A DNA stretch of 17,980 bases from assembly GCA_001929475.1 (NCBI GenBank), contig LXFE01003971.1, positions 1 through 17,980 on the forward strand, read 5' to 3'. A program made the position numbers and the translations under genes. Of this stretch, positions 1-7,521 are shown one piece after another. Origin of the DNA: Neolecta irregularis DAH-3 (lineage: Eukaryota; Ascomycota; Neolectomycetes; Neolectales; Neolectaceae). How positions within the stretch are numbered: position 1 is the stretch's first letter; the number at the start of each line of letters is the position of its first letter. The notes beneath the pieces are model-generated. The model saw only the letters and a program-made list of their open reading frames with translations. It was not told the origin of the DNA and ran no database searches.

Positions 1-59
1 ACTCGTCTCTGGTGTTCACTCGCTCTCACTGATACTCGCCCTCACCACCTGTTCTATCT

Positions 60-158
60 CACTCGGTCACTTCTATCACTCGGCCACTTCCATCACTCGG
101 CACTCTATCACTCGACCACTTCCATCACTCGGGACTTCTATCACTCGGCCACTTTCAC
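60..158. repeat. Degenerate 17-bp minisatellite upstream of the zinc-finger gene
   Basis: About six tandem units of consensus CACTCGGCCACTTCCAT can be laid out at 60-76, 77-93, 94-108, 109-125, 126-141 and 142-157. Some units have 1-2 bp deletions and T/C changes. The array is pyrimidine-rich on the plus strand and ends about 29 bp before the ATG at 187, so it probably lies in the promoter or 5' UTR of that gene. Looser CACTCG words continue to the left. Confidence 0.85.
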
Positions 159-186
159 ACTTCCATCTCACCCGCGTTCGATACCG

Positions 187-844
187 ATGAATCGCGAAGG
201 CACTGCCCTCACTGACGCCCTCCTCCCGCTGCTGCATGCCCTCCGGCAGCCTTCCCTCGCCTCTCTCCCCGCCCTCGCCACTGACCTCGCCGTCCAAGTC
301 GCCCTCCCTCCCCACCGCGCCGCCGATCTCCTCACCGCCCACGCGGAACTCGTCCTCGCCCGCATCCACGCTGATCCCCTCCTCCATCCCTGCCAGCACT
401 CCCCCTTCGCCACCAGTCTCCGCGCAATCGCTCCGCTCCCCCGCATTTCTGCAAAGGGCACCTCCACCCTCCGTCCCGCCCCGCTCCCATCCGCCCCTGC
501 TCTCAAACGCGCCAGACAGCTATCAGAATCACCCCAACTCCGCAAGCGCCTCAGAGGTAACAGGCTCTACAATGACTCGCCCCTCAAAACAAACTATGCC
601 GCCCTCAAACACGCCCCAAACATCTCCATCCTCAGGGCATCCTTTTTTTGTTGTATTCTCGGCTAATAACAAGATCCTGCCTTCCTCCCCTTGGTCCTGT
701 CCCCTCTGCGCATACCAGCCAGATGACCCTTCTCTCATAGACCCGCACATAAAAGAACACGGCTCCCAGGTTCAAAAAGCGTTGGATCATATAGTCCACG
801 CTGAAAACTCGCATTCCCACTCTTTTCCGTATGTTCCTACTTGA
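187..844 (+). CDS. C2H2 zinc-finger protein of unknown function, GC-rich, two exons
   Basis: I do not recognise the family. Proposed exons are 187-556 and 636-844, with a 79-nt intron (donor GAG|GTAACA, acceptor CCTCAG|GG), giving about 192 residues. The N-terminal two thirds is leucine/alanine-rich and looks helical. Its codons end overwhelmingly in C (CTC, GCC), which argues that this frame is the coded one. A basic patch (KRARQL, LRKRLRG) follows. Exon 2 carries one C2H2 finger, CPLC, then 12 residues, then HIKEH, and a His/Ser-rich tail. The gene is far more GC-rich than its neighbours, which suggests a different mutational history or transfer. An unspliced alternative starting at 236 (202 residues, Pro/Ser-rich N-terminus) reaches the same zinc finger in a second open frame, so the N-terminus is uncertain. 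A role in nucleic-acid binding is only inferred from the finger. Confidence 0.55.
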
Positions 845-1077
845 TATTTGCTTACATAGAAATTTAATCGCTAAATTGCATGGAATGCAGAAAATGTGGT
901 CGAATTAGAAATGGGGTTTTATTTATATATATATTTGTGTTATACCTATATTATGATGATTATTTATGATGGCTATTCACATGATGATGATTGATGTTTA
1001 TTTATGATGACTGGTTGATTGTATTGATATAATATCAATATATCGTTCGTTATAAATAAGGACATATAATCGTTGTA
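845..1077. other. AT-rich spacer with TTATTTATGATG repeats
   Basis: This non-coding spacer separates the ends of two convergent genes. It is strongly AT-rich and contains two exact copies of TTATTTATGATG (960-971 and 998-1009) among further ATGATG words. It also has a near-palindrome, TGATAT-A-ATATCA, near 1024-1036. No gene is visible. It probably supplies the 3' ends of both flanking genes. Confidence 0.5.
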
Positions 1078-1527
1078 TTATACCAAATCAACACCAATCC
1101 TCTCCATCAACAAACCAAATTGCTCAACAGTAACCAAATTTTCCCCTCCAGATGCCTCCTGCAACATCTCTATTAACTCAGCATCACTAGATGAGTCATT
1201 AATCATTTGTCGCGCTTGTTTTAAATCCGGAAGTGTTATTGCGCCTTTTTGAGTCATGTCGAATAGAGAAAATGATTTTAATATGCGTGAGTGTGAGCTG
1301 GATAGAGTTGGTGATTTTGATGTATTTCGCTCATTTGAAGAATTTCGAGGTTGTTTGGATTTATTTCGCCGATTTGACGCACTTGATTCCGATTTAGTTG
1401 ATGTACTTTGTCCATGTGAGGTACTTTGATGCCGACTTGATTCATTTGATGCATTTCGTGGTGATTCGCTGTCACTGGGAATAGAACGAGTAATCTCCCT
1501 TTTTCTCTTTCGGGTTTTCACAGCCAT
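1078..1527 (-). CDS. Small EF-hand-like protein with a serine-rich basic N-terminus
   Basis: A single open frame of 149 residues. Residues 1-80 are low complexity (Ser, Asn, Lys, Arg) with a basic cluster KTRKRKRE near the start that could act as a nuclear localisation signal. Residues about 83-149 resemble a pair of EF-hands like the C-terminal half of centrin/caltractin: a helix ILKSFSLFD, a first loop DMTQKGAITLPDL, a linker helix, then a second loop around SGGENLVTVEQF. Both loops lack several calcium-coordinating acidic residues, so calcium binding is doubtful. Centrin-fold proteins act as helical-peptide binders, for example in the spindle pole body and TREX-2, but nothing here shows which role applies. 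It is divergent from the kinase-like gene, with 318 bp between start codons. Confidence 0.6.
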   Translation of the reverse strand: MAVKTRKRKREITRSIPSDSESPRNASNESSRHQSTSHGQSTSTKSESSASNRRNKSKQPRNSSNERNTSKSPTLSSSHSRILKSFSLFDMTQKGAITLPDLKQARQMINDSSSDAELIEMLQEASGGENLVTVEQFGLLMERIGVDLV

Positions 1528-1845
1528 CTTTCTGTTATCGGAAGGCGGCTGGCTGTTCTTACGCCGAAAGGAAGTTGGTTGAGTCCAAACCCGGAACTTT
1601 TAACCCTAACCTCAAACGACCAACCGCCTGCTACCAACCACCAACCGTCTACTACCAACCACCAACTTTTCTCTATTTCAACTTTGTATCCCATTAAAAT
1701 ATCTCACAAGATCAAGGCTTACGCCATCATTTCAAATGTCTCGGAAATTTACTTGCAATTTCGAAATGAAACCGGCAAGTTCAGCCATCATGTCTCACTT
1801 CCTTTTTGGGATTCTGCAATAGGACCCCTCTGAAGCCTCTTTTAA
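1528..1845. promoter_or_regulatory. Shared upstream region between the EF-hand and kinase genes
   Basis: This 318-bp region separates two divergent start codons and presumably contains both promoters. It carries a 15-bp direct repeat CTACCAACCACCAAC at 1631-1645 and 1652-1666, inside a CCAAC-rich tract. The open frame that crosses it shows no family resemblance and is probably chance. No TATA box is convincing. Confidence 0.45.
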
Positions 1846-2962
1846 ATGACTGATCCTGGTTGCCCTCTCCCCATTACTTCGTCCATGTGCTACCGCCTTC
1901 TACATGCCCTTCTCATTCTCTTTGCTTTTTCTGCATCCGTACAGTCCAGTGCCCTCGGCAAACAGGTCTTTGTGACAGATGAGCCTGAAAGCCAAGCTGT
2001 GCTCGGGTTCTACAACATTACTATGGACACAGAACATAACCTGGGCGAACGTTTCAAGTTTATAAAATACCTCAATAGAGGAGCAGAAGCATCTGCCTCC
2101 CTATATATGGATAATGTCGCAAAGTCCAAAGTAGTCATCAAGTTGATGAGCACCAAAAATCAAGACGTATGGACAACCGACGGAAAACCAATGGAAATCC
2201 TCGTAGCCAGACATTTCCAACACCCAGGTTTGATCAAAATCCAAGAGACTTTCTTCGTCGAAAATAAAGGCTACTGGGGCTTGGTTATACCTTGGATGGA
2301 ATTTGGCGCTCTCTCATCTTTTTCAACATTGATTCATTTGCTCGAAATACCTCCGAGCGATGTCGACCGCTTCTTTAGAGCTCGCTTTAGAAATGCCCTA
2401 CAAGGTATCCTTTCCCTTTTATATATCTCACCAACGTCAGGTCTTGCTTTTTTGCATAGTAAAGTCAAATTTTGCCACAATGATGTAAAAGGATCAAATA
2501 TCCTCGTTAGTGGCGATTTAGAATTCGATCTTGCAGATTATGGTCGTTCGATTCCTATTGACAGTATGTTTTGGGACAGTATGTGCTTCTGCTTGTCGTT
2601 GGCATTAATTATTAGGATTCCCCATGGACTGCAAAGTCAGTGATGCAAAAAGCATGATTAGGGCATATTTGATCTTGCTTGGCTTTGGCACAACACTAGA
2701 TCTCTTTGACGACGATTCGCATGAATATTCAGAGATAATAAATATGTACTGGGATCTCAAAGGTTCGAGTCTCAAAACAATTCTCGCACATCCGTTTTGG
2801 AAAAATGCACCGCCGGAGACGCATCCCCCGGAAGATTTTATCAAAGAGCTTTACCTTGGCCAGGCGCAGTTGAAGAATGATAAAAGACTAAAAAGGCTTT
2901 GGAGTCCAGACTATGAAAGCGAAAGTTGTCTCGAACTTCATTGTGAAGAGAGTCAGGGTTAG
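1846..2962 (+). CDS. Divergent protein kinase with N-terminal signal peptide or anchor
   Basis: Proposed exons are 1846-2404, 2441-2578 and 2616-2962 (introns of 36 and 37 nt; the second donor could instead lie at 2564), giving about 347 residues. A hydrophobic stretch LLHALLILFAF follows the second methionine (1885) and ends in SVQSSA, like a cleavable signal peptide. The kinase fold is recognisable: VVIK (VAIK lysine), an alpha-C glutamate in MEILVARHF, catalytic HNDVKGSNIL in place of HRDLKxxN, DYG in place of DFG, SDAKS matching the alpha-F SDxWS motif, and a terminal ILAHPFW. The glycine loop (LNRGAEASASLY) is degenerate and no APE motif is visible. Key lysine, aspartate and asparagine remain, so weak activity is possible, but substrate and location are unknown. 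If the leader is real the kinase would enter the secretory pathway, which is unusual for fungi. Confidence 0.7.
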
Positions 2963-3624
2963 TTATTTTGTACTTTATACATATACAGTGAACTGTCTTT
3001 ACGTTGTATTTTAGGGCGCCTTTTGCAGCACCTTGAAACCGATTTCATGAAATGCGAAAATGTGAAATTTGAAATTTCTTTTTAAGAATTCCATTTGGTC
3101 CCATGCCAAATAATTATACCCTGGTGAGAGGATCTCAGAAACAGAGGATGCAGCGATAGGTCATCGTATTGCCCAATAAACCGGTATCCGTCGCGTATGC
3201 AATTATGTGTCTCAGCTTGCTCATGCTTTATTAAGCCCTTGCAAGCGGTCTGGGTGATTGGGCAGGTGCGTATTCGCGTGCGATTACTGGGCTGACTCAG
3301 CTAGAAAAAGGTGTGGTCAGCGCGTGAGCTTGAATAGACTAACGAACGATAGTTAATGAACTCTTTGTGACGGAAACTGTTGATGGAATAAGGTTGGGAT
3401 GTATACTCTTCCCTTTGTATCCTCCTGTCGTTGGCCCATGCTGAATATACTGGAGAAATAACTGCCAAGTATTTCTGAACTTTTTAGAAACACTGCCTAT
3501 AAATATCATTGATTGCGGAGCTCTCTGACAAAGGAACAATAAAGCATATTTTGGGTTTTATTAGTGTGAATATATTATGATCATGTGAAATTCTGTCATC
3601 GTCGCCAACAACCACACAACGACG
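2963..3624. other. 662-bp stretch without a recognised gene
   Basis: I find no supportable gene here on either strand. The longest minus-strand frame (3339-3539, 66 codons) has no family resemblance and I could not extend it by splicing. No tRNA, snRNA or C/D-box snoRNA signature was recognised. It should contain the 3' end of the kinase gene and the promoter of PRP38. A perfect-armed palindrome GCTGACTCAGC lies at 3291-3301 and resembles a bZIP (AP-1/Maf-type) site. Confidence 0.45.
3291..3301. promoter_or_regulatory. Palindromic bZIP-like site GCTGACTCAGC
   Basis: Five-base arms flank a central C around the TGACTCA core recognised by AP-1/Gcn4-type bZIP factors. It lies about 325 bp upstream of the PRP38 start and about 330 bp downstream of the kinase stop. 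Function is inferred from the motif only, and such words occur by chance. Confidence 0.3.
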
Positions 3625-4454
3625 ATGGCTGCCGATTCGCGTAAATCAGAAAAAACAATATTCGATGGCAAATCCCTTCCTTTTCCACAACCTAAATGCT
3701 AGGACGGGAATATTACTACTCTGGAAGCGCCGTGCATGGAATGAATCCATCTGTAAGACTACCTTTCCCTAAATGTATTAAACATCAGTATCTCATTGAA
3801 AAAATTATTCGAGAACGGATATTAGATACCAGGTATTACAAGGAACACTGTTTTGGACTCACAGGTTGAATCTTTTTTGTTCTGTTGTAGGATTAAATGG
3901 TAGCGGAAACTATACTTGACAAGGTTGTCAATTTAAAGTATATCGGTGGCCAGTACTCGAATCAAAAACCAACTGAATTCCTTTGTCTTATATTCAAATT
4001 ACTTCAAATTCATCCTGAAAAAGAAATCATTGAAGAATACCTCAAGGACCAAGATTTCAAGTATCATTATTATTCATTTTTAAAAGTTTCTCACATATAG
4101 ATATTTAAGATCCTTTGCTGCTTTTTATATTCGACTTACATTCCCCCCCGTAGAATGTTTCAAAATTCTGGAACCTCTCCTCGTGGATTACAGAAAATTA
4201 AAGGTCCGTGCAAATGGTACCTTTTCCCCCAAAAATCAACACAAGTACTTAGCAAAATAGATGGCTTTCAATTGACTTTTATGGACCAGTTTATCGATGA
4301 TCTATTGACTCAGGAACGGGTTTGTGATATTGCGTTGCCTCGATTGCCATCACGATATCAACTTGAAGAAACTGAAGAAATTGAACCTCGTGAAAGTCCT
4401 TTGAAATCAGAGTTAAATTCGCAAGACGGTATGGAAAGCAGTGACGAAGATTAA
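3625..4454 (+). CDS. PRP38: Pre-mRNA-splicing factor Prp38
   Basis: Prp38 is a U4/U6.U5 tri-snRNP component needed for spliceosome activation in the nucleus. Six exons are proposed: 3625-3640, 3703-3752, 3789-3864, 3904-4060, 4101-4216 and 4261-4454 (introns 62, 36, 39, 40 and 44 nt), giving 202 residues. Joining them restores the PRP38 family sequence: HGMNPSYLIEKIIRERI, CFGLTAETILDKV, then a conserved KPTEFLCLIFKLLQIHPEK block, RSFAAFYIRLT, ILEPLLVDYRKLK, and FIDDLLTQERVCDIALPRL with an acidic SSDED end. It lacks the long RS-rich tail of animal Prp38A, as in yeasts. The first exon is only 16 nt. A start at 3696 inside the first proposed intron is the alternative. It converges on bS16m, with 48 bp between stops. 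Confidence 0.93.
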
Positions 4455-4502
4455 AATAATTTCCTATGTACAAATAATTTTATTTCAACACGATTTCTTT
4501 TT

Positions 4503-4928
4503 CTATTTTTTGTCTCTGGGTTTCTTTGGTGTGGATTCCGTGGAGACATCCTTATCCGTTGATACCGACTTCTGATTTTTGAGATGTAGGGTACTTGGTT
4601 TCGGGGGTAATATGCCACACTATGAAATCAGTGAAAACGTTGTTGTGTTCCATCTTAAAACCCTCTCTAATAACATTCGCACTGGATCGGAGGGTTGTGC
4701 ACCAACACCCAACCAGTACTTTATTCTCCCAGAATCAAAAGTGACGTCTTTGATCATCGATACTGATCCATTTGGTTCTTTGATTGCTTTTGGAATAGGG
4801 TTATACATCCCAACAGTTTCAATGGGTTGCTTTTGACGGGCCTTTCGGTTGTGAATAACAACTATACTGTACAGGGGTTTTTTCTTCGCTGCTAAAGGAT
4901 GCGATGCTAGTCTGATACGAACGACCAT
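4503..4928 (-). CDS. MRPS16: Mitochondrial small-subunit ribosomal protein bS16m
   Basis: This is the mitochondrial ribosome homologue of bacterial S16. Exons are 4928-4662 and 4619-4503 on the minus strand, with a 42-nt intron (donor GTTTTAAG, acceptor TTTCATAG), giving about 127 residues, close to yeast Mrps16. Diagnostic segments are MVVRIRLA at the start, PLYSIVVIHNRKARQKQPIE, VGMYNPIP, and RIKYWLGVGAQPSDPV. Splicing restores MLLERCGILPPKPS, matching the end of the S16 core, followed by a short Lys/Ser tail. I chose the start at 4928 because the family begins with this methionine. The frame stays open to a methionine at 4994, which would add 22 basic residues that could serve as a targeting sequence but would leave only 27 bp to the divergent NNR1 start. 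Confidence 0.92.
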
Positions 4929-5021
4929 ACGTTCAAGGTGGAGGCGACTATGAATCTTTTTTCCCTGAAACCTCCAGACATTCCCCATTTGCACGTCTAT
5001 TTACACCTGTTTTTATTCTCC
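4929..5021. promoter_or_regulatory. Compact divergent promoter between bS16m and NNR1
   Basis: Only 93 bp separate the two start codons, so both genes must share a very short bidirectional promoter and 5' UTR region. No TATA box is evident. If the upstream bS16m methionine (4994) or the upstream NNR1-frame methionine (4938) were used, the coding regions would nearly abut or overlap, which makes the short starts more likely. Confidence 0.5.
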
Positions 5022-5923
5022 ATGACGGCGACAATTAAAATGCTCTCTGCGGCTGCAGCAAGCCAGTTGGACCGGGATCTCATGAGTTTCGGCGCATTCT
5101 CAATTGACCAGCTTATGGAACTGGCTGGCTTATCTGTTGCTCAAGCACTTTATAAATTACAGCAGCCAGATCCAGATCGCAAGACCAATATTGCTATTTT
5201 ATGCGGAACAGGAAACAATGCTGGCGATGGGTTAGTAGCAGCGAGACATCTCTGGCACTTTGGATACAGCCTTGCAGTTTACTATCCCAAACCTAGCAAA
5301 AATGAACTTCTTCAAGCAAGATAGACCGGCCGAATATCACCGTCTGATAACTTAAGAGGCTCTGTACTCAACTCGAGGCGCTTGGTGTACCATTCAAAAA
5401 CCAGTTGGCCGAGGTAATTGATCCGGCTAATTATATCATCGACGCACTGTTTGGTATCATTCATTTCCAAGCAATTGCGTTAATTTTAAATAGGCTTTAA
5501 CTTTTCTGGACCAGTACGGGAACCATTTCCTTGTGTAATTGAGGCCATGGAGAAGACTCTAAAGCCTATTCTCTCAGGTAACACCCAAAGCACAATCAAC
5601 TACTTAGATTATCAGTCGATGTTCCATCTTCGTGGGATGTAGATAACGGTCCACCAAATAAAGGCGTTGGAAAAGATTTTTATCCAACGGCGCTAATATC
5701 TTTAACTGCTCCAAAACCGTGCTTCAAATTTCTGCCAAAGACGTCTCGCCACTTTCTAGGTGGGCGATTTGTTTCTCCGTTGGTTTGTTTTGCTTACTAG
5801 CATTGATTGGTTAGCGACATCTTGAAAAAATATGGTCTCGAGCTCCCCAAGTATCCCGGATACGAACAAGTCGTCGAGATCACAGGGTTGGAGCTCAATA
5901 ACACAAGAGATGATGAAAATTAA
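5022..5923 (+). CDS. NNR1: NAD(P)H-hydrate epimerase (YjeF_N family)
   Basis: The enzyme interconverts R and S forms of hydrated NAD(P)H so the dehydratase partner can repair them. Exons are 5022-5315, 5357-5453, 5494-5577, 5616-5778 and 5815-5923, giving 248 residues, the usual size. Visible motifs are [29 protein letters not shown], the glycine-rich binding loop [46 protein letters not shown] and C-terminal [20 protein letters not shown]. Introns are 41, 40, 38 and 36 nt. The first begins with GC (CAA|GCAAGATAG), because no GT donor precedes the in-frame stop. The start at 5022 ([14 protein letters not shown]) fits the family; a hydrophobic upstream extension from 4938 is open but lies in the shared promoter. 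Location could be cytosolic or mitochondrial. Confidence 0.95.
5316..5356 (+). other. GC-AG intron in NNR1
   Basis: A 41-nt intron with donor GCAAGAT and acceptor AACTTAAG. Removing it joins NELLQ to [13 protein letters not shown], the family-typical sequence. Reading through hits a TAG after two codons, and no GT lies close upstream. GC-AG introns are a known minor class spliced by the major spliceosome. Confidence 0.85.
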
Positions 5924-6016
5924 ATTTTCTTGACGTAATATTACATCTGATAATTCCCACGCATAATAAAATTATAGTGCAGAAAAGTGTAAGAAAGGGT
6001 CAGATTTGTCTTGACA

Positions 6017-7219
6017 TTAATTCACGAAGTTTCGAGAACAGAATCTAGGGTGAGCACCATTCTCTTTCGGATTAATACCGAAAACATGATCCCAAAATTT
6101 GCTTGTGACCCCGTAGCCAAGTTCCCAATTTTTATAGTGGTGCGCCAGCTAACTATGAGATGATTTTCGAATGAAAGACATACATGATATGTTTTCAAGT
6201 TTTTCCAATAAGCGGGAAGACTAACTTTAGTATACTCAGGAGATGTGAATCATACTTGCTATGATGCAAGAAATAATGAGTCAAATCGTATCCGATATAG
6301 CCAGATATACCACCCGCGAAAATCGCCCACGCAACATGATATGGAAACAAGAAATGAGCTAATTTGACGATCGGCGCAGCTAAAGCAATAAATAAAGCCG
6401 GCGGCATTACAAGTCGCAAACGATCCATTGGAAGAAAATGATGAACACCATGGAGAAGAAAATGGACTGTTAGGTATGCCGGGTGGTCCGGCATCATTTC
6501 ATCTATATGAAAAAGAAATCTAGATTGTATTAGTATGCGCTTCACCAGTAGCCCTACCGATGTAATGAGTATTCAAGCAACGTCCAAAAGGCAAGTCCAC
6601 AGACATAGATAACTAAAAAAGACGAAAAAGACAATCCATGACACGCTTCGTAACCTGCGCGGAGAACACAGGGGATCCAGATGATCGGCACGACCCACCA
6701 CGGCGTTTTACTCAACGGTTCCATCCAGGCATATGGCATCAATGGAGCACTCAAACCCCCTGCGATATGCCTTGGCCGATGGACTTGGGCCAAGTAGAAC
6801 TCTTTTGAGAAATTAGAATTCCAGATCTGCGGAAGCAAAGGTCGCTCGAGATCCAGAAACCGGTGTCGCGAAAAGTCCTTCTTTGGATCTGTGGCCACGG
6901 AGAGATCCTCCTCGCACGAGAGGCCTGTTGCCTCATACAAGGGCTTTTTTGATACTTGCTCATCTTCACTCAACAACCCGACGATGTACTCTTCCAGTAC
7001 TTCGTATGCAGAGTCACTGTGGATATGGCTGGACCCCTCCTTCATGATCTCCTGCACGTCTTTGCAGTTGTATTTTTGGATGATTTCGCCTCCCCCGGGA
7101 TGGTCCCGCAGAAAGTCGGTAACATCGTAGACGCGTCTATTGATCTTCACAATGGTCCTGCGCTGGGCCAAAATCTGTATATCCGGGGCACTGAGAAAAG
7201 AAAGGGCAAGCGAAGGCAT
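6017..7219 (-). CDS. SCS7: Sphingolipid fatty-acid alpha-hydroxylase with cytochrome b5 domain
   Basis: This ER membrane enzyme 2-hydroxylates the very-long-chain acyl group of ceramide. Minus-strand exons are 7219-6558, 6519-6256, 6220-6184 and 6148-6017 (introns 38, 35 and 35 nt), giving 364 residues, close to yeast Scs7 (384). Residues about 20-90 form the cytochrome b5 domain (VYDVTDFLRDHPGGGEII, with the second heme histidine in HIHSDSA). The C-terminal half is the fatty-acid hydroxylase domain with several membrane segments and the di-iron histidine clusters HRFLFH (about 220-225), HGVHH (244-248), HYFLHH (302-307) and HLAHHYKN, then LGYGVTSKFWD. The frame is open upstream to 7477, but the extension has no family similarity, so I start at 7219. 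It is divergent from NOP13 and convergent with NNR1. Confidence 0.95.
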
Positions 7220-7521
7220 GGGATGGTGATAGGCGAATATGCAAGTCGGAGATAAGTAAGGAGCGTGGCAGCGCAGGTTCCTCGACGGGTTCGCGGAGAA
7301 TAGGGGAAGCGATCTCGTCGTAGTTGGATTCGAGAGACCTGCGTAGCTTCTATATCCTAAAATAGAAAAGGAGAAGAGTGCGTTTTCTACTCCACGAGCC
7401 TGTGTCAGGTAGCAATGGACTAGGGAAGATGATGTGCGGGGCAGGTATGAATAAATAACGCCGGTGGGTATCTGCACGTGACTTTACACTTAGATAATAT
7501 TTTTGCCAAGATGACACCAAA
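7220..7521. promoter_or_regulatory. Divergent promoter region between SCS7 and NOP13
   Basis: This 302-bp spacer separates two opposed start codons and must hold both promoters. Several open frames cross it, including an in-frame extension of SCS7, but none shows coding character. I see no clear TATA box or repeat. Confidence 0.45.

Noticed and set aside
76-545. Minus-strand frames opposite the zinc-finger gene
   Set aside because: They are mirror frames of a GC-rich, C-ending coding region and of the minisatellite, with Gly/Glu/Arg low complexity and no domain.
1601-1612. Telomere-like TAACCCTAACCT
   Set aside because: It is less than two repeat units and sits in a promoter, too short to be an interstitial telomere.
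1579-1833. Plus-strand frame upstream of the kinase gene
   Set aside because: It reads a CCAAC repeat tract and promoter DNA, with no family resemblance and no splice linking it to the kinase.
2762-2773. GGTTCGAGTCT, like a tRNA B box
   Set aside because: It lies inside the conserved C-terminal kinase coding exon and has no A box or cloverleaf partner.
3339-3539. Minus-strand 66-codon frame before PRP38
   Set aside because: No homology was recognised, and possible splices did not extend it to a known small protein such as an LYR-motif protein.
4938-5021. N-terminal extension of NNR1
   Set aside because: It crosses the divergent promoter shared with bS16m, and the family starts near the methionine at 5022.
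7220-7477. N-terminal extension of SCS7
   Set aside because: It has no similarity to cytochrome b5 hydroxylases, and the methionine at 7219 gives the expected length.
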